NCBI GenBank assembly: GCA_937894805.1
Contig: CALAYR010000149.1
Location: forward strand, 1 to 5,549
Origin: an uncultured Acidimicrobiaceae bacterium
Lineage (GTDB): Bacteria; Actinomycetota; Acidimicrobiia; Acidimicrobiales; RAAP-2
Direction: 5' to 3'
DNA length: 5,549 nucleotides
Position numbers and translations under genes: made by a program. The notes under the pieces are model-generated. The model saw only the letters and a program-made list of their open reading frames with translations. It was not told the DNA's origin and made no database searches. This document shows positions 1 to 5,549 of this stretch, piece by piece (the stretch's first letter is position 1; the number at the start of each line of letters is the position of its first letter).

Positions 1-282
1 CCCATCAACCTGATTGAAGAAATCATCAAGCCCGTGACCATGACCTTCCGACTCTTCGGCAACATGTTCTCGGGTCTGTTGATGATCATGGTTATGACCA
101 CGCTGCTCCCGATCTACGCCCTGCCCTTCGGCGAACTGATTTGGAAGCCCTTCGACATGGGCATCGGCGTTATTCAGGCCTTCATTTTCATGCTGCTCAC
201 TATCCTCTACTTCGGAATGGCGATGAGCCATCATGACGACGAGCATGCCGATGAAGTCCACGAACTACAAAGCTCTCACTAA
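1..282 (+). CDS. atpB: ATP synthase F0 subunit a, C-terminal part (5'-truncated)
   Basis: The window opens inside this gene; 93 codons remain before the TAA stop. Subunit a is the membrane stator that forms the two proton half-channels against the c-ring. The fragment holds the diagnostic RLFGNM motif, whose Arg (codon 17, bases 49-51) corresponds to the essential E. coli aR210. It also has Gln at codon 59 in the IQAFIFMLLTILYF helix, matching E. coli aQ252. Two hydrophobic spans (about codons 13-40 and 54-76) are the last two membrane helices. The position equivalent to E. coli Glu219 is Leu (codon 26), and the His245 equivalent is Asp (codon 52), a pattern I also recall from mycobacterial subunit a. 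The protein ends in a short His/Asp/Glu-rich tail. The true start lies upstream; the GTG at base 34 is an internal valine. The gene is followed after 22 bases by atpE. Confidence 0.97.
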   Translation, partial: PINLIEEIIKPVTMTFRLFGNMFSGLLMIMVMTTLLPIYALPFGELIWKPFDMGIGVIQAFIFMLLTILYFGMAMSHHDDEHADEVHELQSSH

Positions 283-290
283 AACTCACT

Positions 291-301
291 AAGGAGAAAA
301 G
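291..301 (+). promoter_or_regulatory. Ribosome binding site of atpE
   Basis: AAGGAG at 291-296 lies 8 bases before the atpE ATG at 305. It sits in an A-rich, probably unstructured leader that runs into the start codon. This is a good Shine-Dalgarno site and fits the need for many c subunits per complex. It fixes the atpE start. Confidence 0.85.
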
Positions 302-304
302 AAA

Positions 305-571
305 ATGGCAAACACTGACCAAATGGCAAGCGCAGTCCGCGTTGCTGGCGCCCTCGTCGGCGGCGGCCTCGCCCTCGGCCTTGGCGCTGTTGGCGCTGCA
401 TTGGGTGACGGTATGGCCGGTAGCCAGACCATCGCTGCAATCGCTCGTCAGCCCGAAATCGAAAGCAAGGCTCGTACCTACTTCTTCCTGACCGTCGGTC
501 TGGTTGAAGCTATGTACTTCATCAACCTCGTTTTCGTAGTTCTGTTCGTTTACGTCTTCCAGTCGATCTAG
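305..571 (+). CDS. atpE: ATP synthase F0 subunit c (c-ring proteolipid)
   Basis: This 88-residue protein is a two-helix membrane hairpin that oligomerises into the rotating c-ring and carries protons past subunit a. Helix 1 (about residues 13-45) contains a glycine-rich packing motif (G19-G20-G21, G25, G27, G30, G34). The polar loop ARQPE (residues 47-51) contacts gamma and epsilon. Helix 2 (about 59-85) carries the proton-binding carboxylate Glu68 within GLVEAMYFIN. The residue after Glu68 is Ala, not the Ser/Thr typical of sodium-binding rings, so proton coupling is inferred. Asp35, Leu66 and Glu68 align with M. tuberculosis Asp28, Leu59 and Glu61; Met70 aligns with Ala63 there. The protein is slightly longer than most c subunits because of a polar N-terminal extension of about 7-10 residues. 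It lies in the operon after atpB and before the 585-609 stem-loop. Confidence 0.98.
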   Translation: MANTDQMASAVRVAGALVGGGLALGLGAVGAALGDGMAGSQTIAAIARQPEIESKARTYFFLTVGLVEAMYFINLVFVVLFVYVFQSI

Positions 572-584
572 TTATCGCTCGTGT

Positions 585-609
585 GGTGGGGGTGCTCGTC
601 ACCCCCACC
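585..609 (+). promoter_or_regulatory. Perfect intercistronic stem-loop between atpE and atpF
   Basis: Bases 585-594 (GGTGGGGGTG) pair perfectly with 600-609 (CACCCCCACC) around the 5-base loop CTCGT. The structure begins 14 bases after the atpE stop codon and ends 43 bases before the atpF start. After one T/C mismatch the stem could extend by a few pairs, two of them wobble (580-583 with 611-614). No U-run follows; the next bases are CCGTGCGGTTTCG, so it does not look like a standard intrinsic terminator. The likely role, inferred from position, is to protect the 3' end of an atpE-containing transcript or to reduce read-through, raising c-subunit output relative to the genes downstream. Confidence 0.75.
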
Positions 610-652
610 CCGTGCGGTTTCGTAAATCACTAGGACGAAGAGAAAGATCGAA

Positions 653-1156
653 ATGCTCGCAGGCATCTTCCTAATACCAAACGGCACCTTGCTCGTCGAG
701 ATTGTCGTGTTCGCTGCCATCGTGCTGCTTATCGCCACGAAGGCGCTGCCTCCAATCATGAAGTCCCTTGAGGACCGTCAGGAGAAGATTCGCACCTCCC
801 TCGAGGCCGCTTCACGCGCCCAAGAGGCCGCGAATGAGGCCGCCCAAGAACGTGAGCGCGTGTTGGCCGAAGCCCGTGAGCAGGCTCGCCAGATTGTGGC
901 GAACGCCCAGTCACTGTCGGACCAGATCAAGGACGAGTCCGCAGGTCGAGGCAAGGCCGAATACGACCGCCTCATTGCCGCCGCTCAGGGTGAAGTTTCC
1001 GCCGCCAAGCAGCGCGCCGTGGAAGAGGCCGGTTCTCGCATGAGCGAAATCACCTTCGACCTCGTCGCCAAGATTGTCGGTCGTGAAGTGGACCAAAACG
1101 CCCACCAGGACCTCATCCGCGAAGCAGTTTCAGCGCTGAACGCTGACGCTCGGTAG
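653..1156 (+). CDS. atpF: ATP synthase F0 subunit b (peripheral stalk)
   Basis: This 167-residue protein anchors the outer stalk in the membrane and, as a dimer, links subunit a to delta and the alpha3beta3 head. The N-terminus has IPNGT (residues 8-12) leading into one membrane helix (about 13-32), then the P33-P34 kink and the b-type segment LEDRQEKIRTSLEAA (residues 39-53). From about residue 40 to 140 the sequence is a long Ala/Glu/Arg/Gln-rich helix that should form the right-handed coiled coil. The C-terminus (about 141-167) would meet delta. The start is secure: an in-frame TAA lies at 623-625 with no other start codon between it and 653. The ribosome site is weak (purine-rich AGAGAAAG about 6 bases upstream). 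Only one b-type gene is present, with no b' gene and no fusion to delta. The TAG stop is 8 bases before atpH. Confidence 0.97.
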   Translation: MLAGIFLIPNGTLLVEIVVFAAIVLLIATKALPPIMKSLEDRQEKIRTSLEAASRAQEAANEAAQERERVLAEAREQARQIVANAQSLSDQIKDESAGRGKAEYDRLIAAAQGEVSAAKQRAVEEAGSRMSEITFDLVAKIVGREVDQNAHQDLIREAVSALNADAR

Positions 1157-1164
1157 GACTCGAA

Positions 1165-2070
1165 ATGCTGCCCATCATTGAAGGCTACGCCGCATCCGTG
1201 CTGAGCGAGATTGACAAGGCGACCTCCACGGTCGTCTTCAACGACCTCGTGGCGCTGGACAAGGCCTCTGACATCAACCCCCAGCTGCGGGGTGCGATGA
1301 CGGACACTTCAGTGCCGGGCATCATCCGTGCCGCCGTGTTGGCCGATGTTCTCCAAGGCAAGGTCGACGCTGTGTCGCTGCAGTTGGCGACCTACGCTAT
1401 CCGCGTTTCACCAGCGCAAGATGCCAACAACGCGTTGCACGATCTCGCAGTTTTTGTCGAGACCTACCACCGCGATGGCCTCGTGGCCGCCTCGTCACTG
1501 GGCCTCACGATGGCACGCAGTCGCGTCGCCGGCTTTGCCGATGCTCGTCTCGCTCGTTTGGCCCCCGCCGATATGGAGCAGATCGAAGATGACCTCTTCC
1601 GCTGGGCTCGCACCATCGAGAGCACTGATGAACTTCGCCGTCTCTTGACTGACCGTGATGTCACCGTTGCCGCTCGCCAGGCCGTCGTCCAGTCTCTCAT
1701 CGGTAGTCGGGCTCACGCCCAAGCCGTAGCCATCGCCCTCTACGTAATTGAGGGTGGTCGCGCCCGTGATGTTGTCGGCACGTTGGACTTCCTCGTCGAC
1801 CACGTGGCTCGCGCCCGTGACTGGCGAGTAGCCAAGGTCCACGCCGCCAAGGACCTGTCCGACGCCGAGCGCGCTGACCTAGCTCGCGCTCTCACCGCCA
1901 TGATTGGTCACGACGTTGACCTTCAAATCAAGATCGATCCGTCGTTGCTCGCTGGTGTGGTTGTCCACGTCGGCGACATGCGACTCGACGCCACTACCCG
2001 TGGTCGCTTGCAGAGCCTCAAAGATGCTCTGGCTGTATCCCGTCCCGCAGTCTTTACCGTCAGTAACTAA
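1165..2070 (+). CDS. atpH: ATP synthase F1 subunit delta with duplicated N-terminal domain
   Basis: Delta (the OSCP equivalent) sits on top of the F1 head and ties it to the b stalk. At 301 residues it is far longer than the usual single-domain form of about 180. Residues 37-99 and 153-215 align without gaps at a 116-residue offset with 17 of 63 identities (including L41/L157, R42/R158, T46-D47/T162-D163, R55/R171, Y77/Y193, D86/D202), showing a tandem copy of the N-terminal helical-bundle domain. A linker of about 40-50 residues (about 100-145) separates them. The C-terminal domain (about 220-290) is canonical, with GVVVHVGDMRLDATTRGRL. This two-copy form is known from Actinobacteria such as Streptomyces and from the mycobacterial b-delta fusion. 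The copy next to the C-terminal domain should be the orthologous alpha-binding one; the role of the first is uncertain. An AGGA motif overlapping the atpF stop serves as ribosome site, suggesting coupled translation. Confidence 0.96.
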   Translation: MLPIIEGYAASVLSEIDKATSTVVFNDLVALDKASDINPQLRGAMTDTSVPGIIRAAVLADVLQGKVDAVSLQLATYAIRVSPAQDANNALHDLAVFVETYHRDGLVAASSLGLTMARSRVAGFADARLARLAPADMEQIEDDLFRWARTIESTDELRRLLTDRDVTVAARQAVVQSLIGSRAHAQAVAIALYVIEGGRARDVVGTLDFLVDHVARARDWRVAKVHAAKDLSDAERADLARALTAMIGHDVDLQIKIDPSLLAGVVVHVGDMRLDATTRGRLQSLKDALAVSRPAVFTVSN

Positions 2071-2084
2071 GAAAAGGAACAACG

Positions 2085-3605
2085 ATGTCTGAGTTGACCA
2101 TTAGCGCCAGCGAAATCACCGAAGCGCTCCGTCGCCACGTCTCTGAATACAACCCCACCGTGGGTGCCGAGCAGATCGGCCGCGTCGTCGAAGTGGGTGA
2201 CGGTATTGCCCGCGTCTCCGGCCTCCCATCGGCCAAGGTAAACGAGCTCCTCGAATTCGAAAACGGCACCGTCGGCCTGGCGATGAACCTCGACGAAGAG
2301 ACCATCGGTGCGGTGGTTCTCGGAAACGTTGACGGGATCGACGAAGACCAGATCGTGCGCGCCACCGGCCGCATCCTCTCCGTCCCCGTTGGTGACGCCC
2401 TCCTCGGTCGCGTCGTCGACGCTCTCGGAAACCCCATCGACGGGAAGGGTGCACTCAACGGTGCCATCCAGCGTCGTATGGAGATCCAGGCTCCTGGTAT
2501 CACTGGTCGTCAGCCTGTAGGCGAGCCACTCCAGACAGGAATCAAGGCAATCGACGCCATGACTCCTATCGGTCGTGGTCAGCGCGAGCTCATCATTGGT
2601 GACCGTAAGACCGGTAAGACCACTGTGGCTATCGACACGATCTTGAACCAAAAGGGCCTCGGCGTTAAGTGCATCTACGTCGCCATTGGTCAGAAGAACT
2701 CTTCGGTGGCTCAGACCGTAAAGACCCTTGAGGACCACGGTGCCCTTGAGTACACCGTCGTCGTTGTTGCTTCTGCCGGTGACCCCGCACCGTTCAAGTT
2801 CTTGGCTCCCTACGCCGGTTGCGCAATGGGCCAGTACTGGATGGAAAACTCCGAGCACGCCCTCGTGGTGTACGACGACCTTTCCAAGCAGGCCGAGGCC
2901 TATCGCCAGGTCTCCCTTCTCCTCCGCCGTCCGCCAGGCCGTGAAGCCTTCCCCGGCGACGTCTTCTACTTACACAGCCGTCTCCTCGAGCGTGCCGCGA
3001 AGTTGAGCGACGAGCTCGGTGGTGGTTCACTCACCGCGCTGCCCATCATTGAGACCAAGGCCGGTGACATCTCGGCCTACATCCCAACCAACGTGATTTC
3101 CATCACCGACGGTCAGGTCTTCTTGGAGAGCGACCTCTTCTACTCCGGTGTTCGTCCCGCCATCAACGTGGGTAACTCCGTGTCTCGAGTCGGTTCGGCC
3201 GCTCAGATCAAGGCCATGAAGTCCGTCGCCGGTACGTTGAAGATTGACCTCGCCCAGTTCCGTGACCTCGAGTCCTTCGCGACTTTCGGTTCCGAGCTCG
3301 ACAAGGCCAGCCAGGCCCAGCTCGACCGTGGTTACCGTTTGACCGAATTGCTGAAGCAGGGTTTGAACGCGCCAGTGCCAGTGCAGGAGCAAGTCGTCTT
3401 GATCTACGCAGCGACCAAGGGTTGGTTGGACACCATTCCCGTCGTTGACATCAAGCGCTTCGAGTCAGACCTCATCACGGCCTTCCGCGCGACCTACTCC
3501 GACCTTTTGGAGACCATCAAGACGACGAAGGCTCTGCCTGACACCGACAAGTTGGACGTCGCAATCAAGGCAGTAATCGACGGCTTTGTCGTCACCACTA
3601 AGTAG
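2085..3605 (+). CDS. atpA: ATP synthase F1 subunit alpha
   Basis: This complete 506-residue protein is the non-catalytic nucleotide-binding subunit of the alpha3beta3 hexamer. It has the N-terminal beta-barrel domain (about residues 25-92), the P-loop GDRKTGKT (172-179, with Lys where E. coli has Gln), the Walker B strand ending in Asp264-Asp265 (VVYDDLSKQAEAYRQ), and the family signature around 358-367 (PAINVGNSVS). That signature is followed by Arg368, the arginine finger that reaches into the beta catalytic site. The helical C-terminal domain runs from about 372 and ends at VVTTK. Length matches the typical 500-515 residues; the roughly 35-residue C-terminal extension that suppresses ATP hydrolysis in mycobacteria is absent. 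AAGGA at 2074-2078, 6 bases before ATG, supports the start. It lies 14 bases after atpH and 36 bases before atpG. Confidence 0.99.
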   Translation: MSELTISASEITEALRRHVSEYNPTVGAEQIGRVVEVGDGIARVSGLPSAKVNELLEFENGTVGLAMNLDEETIGAVVLGNVDGIDEDQIVRATGRILSVPVGDALLGRVVDALGNPIDGKGALNGAIQRRMEIQAPGITGRQPVGEPLQTGIKAIDAMTPIGRGQRELIIGDRKTGKTTVAIDTILNQKGLGVKCIYVAIGQKNSSVAQTVKTLEDHGALEYTVVVVASAGDPAPFKFLAPYAGCAMGQYWMENSEHALVVYDDLSKQAEAYRQVSLLLRRPPGREAFPGDVFYLHSRLLERAAKLSDELGGGSLTALPIIETKAGDISAYIPTNVISITDGQVFLESDLFYSGVRPAINVGNSVSRVGSAAQIKAMKSVAGTLKIDLAQFRDLESFATFGSELDKASQAQLDRGYRLTELLKQGLNAPVPVQEQVVLIYAATKGWLDTIPVVDIKRFESDLITAFRATYSDLLETIKTTKALPDTDKLDVAIKAVIDGFVVTTK

Positions 3606-3627
3606 TTACTGAAAGCAATCGAGAAGG

Positions 3628-3636
3628 AAAGGAGGT
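3628..3636 (+). promoter_or_regulatory. Full-length Shine-Dalgarno site of atpG
   Basis: AAAGGAGGT, 5 bases before the ATG at 3642, matches the anti-Shine-Dalgarno end of 16S rRNA over nine bases. It is the strongest ribosome site in the window and lies in the 36-base gap after the alpha stop codon. It decides the atpG start. Confidence 0.9.
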
Positions 3637-3641
3637 AGGCA

Positions 3642-4532
3642 ATGGCTGGTGGACAAGAACGAATCCTGCGACGACGTATTAAGTCGGTGCAGGCCACACG
3701 AAAGATCACGAAGGCAATGGAATTGATTGCCGCCTCCCAGATTCAAAAGGCTCAAGCCCGCATCACGGCGAACCGCCCATTCCGTGACGGAATGGCTCGC
3801 TTGATTCAAGAGGTAGTTAAGGGCGACCCGATTCTGGCTAAGCAGTTGTTCTCTTCCGCGGAGAATGTTGAGACGGCCGTTATTTTGGCCATCGTCGGTG
3901 ACCGGGGTCTCTCCGGTGCCTACAACTCATCGGTGCTGCGCGCGACCGAGCGTCTCATCGCGGACCTCAAGAGCCGTGGCATCAACGTTCGACTCTTTAC
4001 GGTCGGTAAGAAGGCCATTGGGTACTTCCGCTTCCGTGGCATCGATGTGGAAGAGGACTTCGTAGGCTTCGCCGACCGTCCCAACTTCTCGGATGCCCGT
4101 CGAGTGGCTACCGCGGTTCTAGCGCCATACATGAACGGGGAAGCCCAAGAGCTCTACCTCGTCTCTACGAAGTACTTGAGTTCGGCTACACAGAAGGTTG
4201 ACACCTCAATCCTCCTGCCACTCCAGGCCCCTGAAGTCGCGGTGGAGAGCACCAAGAAGCTTGAGGGCTACACCGAATTTGAACCTGAGATTGCGCGACT
4301 CGTCGCCGGTCTCATCAAGGTGCCAATTGAGTCAGAGATCTTCACGGCTCTACTCGAAGGTGCCGCCTCATTCCACACCAGCCAGCAGCGCGCCATGGCC
4401 GCAGCGACTGAGAACGCCGATGAACTCGGCCGAGGATTGACCCGCATTATGAACCGAGCCCGCCAGGACTCGATCACCACCGAAATCATGGAAATCGTGG
4501 GCGGCGCCGAAGCGCTCCGCTCGGGAAAGTGA
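3642..4532 (+). CDS. atpG: ATP synthase F1 subunit gamma (central shaft)
   Basis: This 296-residue protein forms the rotating central stalk that transmits c-ring rotation to the catalytic sites. The N-terminal helix of the coiled coil is clear (IKSVQATRKITKAMELIAAS, residues 13-32), as is the start of the Rossmann-like domain with GDRGLSGAYN (86-95), equivalent to the family DRGLCGGLN motif. The C-terminal helix ends with ARQDSITTEIMEIVGGAEAL (273-292), the gamma signature. Arg274 and Gln275 correspond to E. coli gammaR268 and gammaQ269, which contact the beta catch loop; those beta partners are also intact here (D317, T319, D320). Length is within the family's usual range of about 285-305. 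It is translated from a very strong ribosome site. Its TGA stop is 7 bases before the atpD start. Confidence 0.98.
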   Translation: MAGGQERILRRRIKSVQATRKITKAMELIAASQIQKAQARITANRPFRDGMARLIQEVVKGDPILAKQLFSSAENVETAVILAIVGDRGLSGAYNSSVLRATERLIADLKSRGINVRLFTVGKKAIGYFRFRGIDVEEDFVGFADRPNFSDARRVATAVLAPYMNGEAQELYLVSTKYLSSATQKVDTSILLPLQAPEVAVESTKKLEGYTEFEPEIARLVAGLIKVPIESEIFTALLEGAASFHTSQQRAMAAATENADELGRGLTRIMNRARQDSITTEIMEIVGGAEALRSGK

Positions 4533-4539
4533 GTTACCA

Positions 4540-5549
4540 ATGACCATCGCACCAGAGAAGACGAACTTGGAGACCGGCCGCGTTGTCGCGATCGCCGGTC
4601 CCGTTGTCGACGTGGAGTTTCCGCCCCACGCGTTGCCCGAGATCAACCACGCTGTGGAGATGGACCTCGACCTCGACGGCGAGCTCATCACCGTGACGGC
4701 CGAAGTTGCTCAGCAAATCGGAGAAGGACGCGTTCGTTGCGTCTGCATGAAGCCGACCGACGGTCTCGTCCGTGGTGCCATCGTGCGCAACACCGGTCGT
4801 GGCATCTCGGTGCCCGTTGGTGACGCCGTTCTCGGTCACGTGTTTAACGTCCTCGGCCAGCCTCTCGACACCGATGACATCGGACCCATCGAAGAGCGTT
4901 GGGACATCCACCGCAACCCACCGGCCTTCGACCAGCTCGAGCCTCGCGCCACGATGTTCGAAACGGGTATCAAGGTCATCGACCTCTTGGAGCCCTACGT
5001 ACAGGGTGGAAAGATTGGTCTCTTCGGTGGTGCCGGTGTAGGTAAGACCGTGTTGATCATGGAAATGATTAACCGTGTAGCTACGCAGCACGGTGGTGTA
5101 TCCGTATTCGCCGGTGTTGGCGAGCGCACCCGTGAAGGTACCGACCTTCTCCTCGAAATGCAGGAGTCGGGTGTTATCGAAAAGGCCGCGTTGGTCTACG
5201 GCCAGATGGACGAGCCACCAGGCGTGCGTCTCCGTGTGGCTTTGGCCGCTTTGACGATGGCGGAGTACTTCCGTGACGTCAAGAACCAGGACGTGCTGTT
5301 GTTCGTGGACAACATCTTCCGTTTCGTACAGGCCGGTTCTGAGGTATCAACGCTGCTCGGTCGTATGCCGAGTGCCGTGGGTTACCAGCCAACCCTCGCC
5401 GACGAGATGGGTGAACTCCAAGAGCGCATCACCTCGACCCGTGGTCGTTCGATTACGTCGCTCCAGGCCGTGTACGTTCCTGCGGACGACTACACCGACC
5501 CCGCACCGTTCACGACCTTCACCCACTTGGACGCCACGACCGAGTTGAG
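4540..5549 (+). CDS. atpD: ATP synthase F1 subunit beta, N-terminal 336 residues (3'-truncated)
   Basis: The frame is open from ATG 4540 to the window edge (336 codons plus 2 bases). Full-length beta is usually about 460-485 residues, so about two thirds is visible. Beta carries the catalytic site for ATP synthesis. Seen here are the N-terminal barrel (GRVVAIAGPVVDVEF, residues 13-27), the P-loop GGAGVGKT (163-170, Lys169), catalytic Glu195 with Arg196 in GERTREG, the Walker B strand LLFVD ending at Asp257, and the catch loop DDYTD (316-320). Downstream of the catch loop, Phe324 and Thr328 replace the usual alanines of DPAPATTFAHLDA. The DELSEED region lies outside the window. No clear Shine-Dalgarno site precedes the start; with only 7 bases after the atpG stop, translational coupling is likely. 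The start fits the homologous N-terminus. Confidence 0.98.
   Translation, partial: MTIAPEKTNLETGRVVAIAGPVVDVEFPPHALPEINHAVEMDLDLDGELITVTAEVAQQIGEGRVRCVCMKPTDGLVRGAIVRNTGRGISVPVGDAVLGHVFNVLGQPLDTDDIGPIEERWDIHRNPPAFDQLEPRATMFETGIKVIDLLEPYVQGGKIGLFGGAGVGKTVLIMEMINRVATQHGGVSVFAGVGERTREGTDLLLEMQESGVIEKAALVYGQMDEPPGVRLRVALAALTMAEYFRDVKNQDVLLFVDNIFRFVQAGSEVSTLLGRMPSAVGYQPTLADEMGELQERITSTRGRSITSLQAVYVPADDYTDPAPFTTFTHLDATTEL

Noticed and set aside
34..282. A short complete gene starting at GTG 34
   Set aside because: The frame is open to the window's left edge and the upstream residues (PINLIEEIIKPV) continue the subunit a homology. Base 34 is an internal Val codon of a truncated gene.
585..609. The stem-loop read as a rho-independent terminator ending an operon after atpE
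   Set aside because: No U-run follows the stem, and the same operon's atpF-atpH-atpA-atpG-atpD genes continue on the same strand without a visible promoter. Partial attenuation or a stability role fits better.
568..759. A 63-codon open frame on the - strand across the atpE-atpF gap
   Set aside because: It overlaps the hairpin and the start of atpF, has no recognisable domain, and is of a length expected by chance.
2385..2399. A 15-base sequence (CCCGTTGGTGACGCC) shared by atpA (2385-2399) and atpD (4813-4827)
   Set aside because: It encodes the equivalent PVGDA segment in both paralogous subunits, so common ancestry plus shared codon preference explains it; it is not a mobile or regulatory repeat.
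2067..2858. A 263-codon open frame on the - strand opposite atpA
   Set aside because: It lies fully antisense to a clearly functional alpha gene. Its composition is the mirror of biased codon use in a GC-rich gene, and it shows no recognisable domain or ribosome site.
4534..5091. A 185-codon open frame on the - strand opposite atpD
   Set aside because: It is a shadow of the beta gene, whose P-loop and family motifs are intact on the + strand. The antisense translation resembles no family I know.

Overview
This window is a segment of one F-type (F0F1) ATP synthase operon, read entirely on the + strand in the order atpB(partial)-atpE-atpF-atpH-atpA-atpG-atpD(partial). All seven genes are collinear and tightly packed, with gaps of 7 to 81 bases. 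Nothing else is encoded: I see no tRNA, rRNA, insertion sequence, CRISPR array or foreign gene, and no gene-free stretch longer than 81 bases. The remaining synthase gene, atpC (epsilon), would be expected just downstream of the window, and the rest of atpB just upstream. Neither is visible.

The likely source is an actinobacterium (Actinomycetota). Several signs point there: a delta subunit with a duplicated N-terminal domain, a beta subunit whose DEMGELQERITSTRGRSITS segment resembles actinobacterial homologues, an alpha P-loop reading GDRKTGKT, the IPNGT entry into the single membrane helix of subunit b, and the polar-residue pattern in subunit a. GC content is moderate to high, about 50 to 67 % in the lines I sampled. 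Subunits b and delta are separate genes and alpha has no long C-terminal tail, which argues against Mycobacterium and close relatives. A less-studied class such as Acidimicrobiia is possible, but that is a guess.

Layout: bases 1-282 carry the C-terminal third or so of subunit a; 305-571 subunit c; 572-652 an intergenic stretch with a perfect 10-bp GC-rich stem-loop; 653-1156 subunit b; 1165-2070 delta; 2085-3605 alpha; 3642-4532 gamma; 4540-5549 the first 336 residues of beta.

Function: subunits a and the c-ring form the proton-driven membrane motor. Subunits b and delta form the outer stalk that holds the alpha3beta3 head still. Gamma is the central shaft that drives the three catalytic beta sites. 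All key residues visible in the window are present, so the genes look functional. This is essentially a housekeeping region. The points that merit a second look are the atpE-atpF hairpin, the delta duplication, the Met at the bedaquiline-contact position of subunit c, unusual substitutions after the beta catch loop, and ribosome-binding strengths that do not follow subunit stoichiometry.
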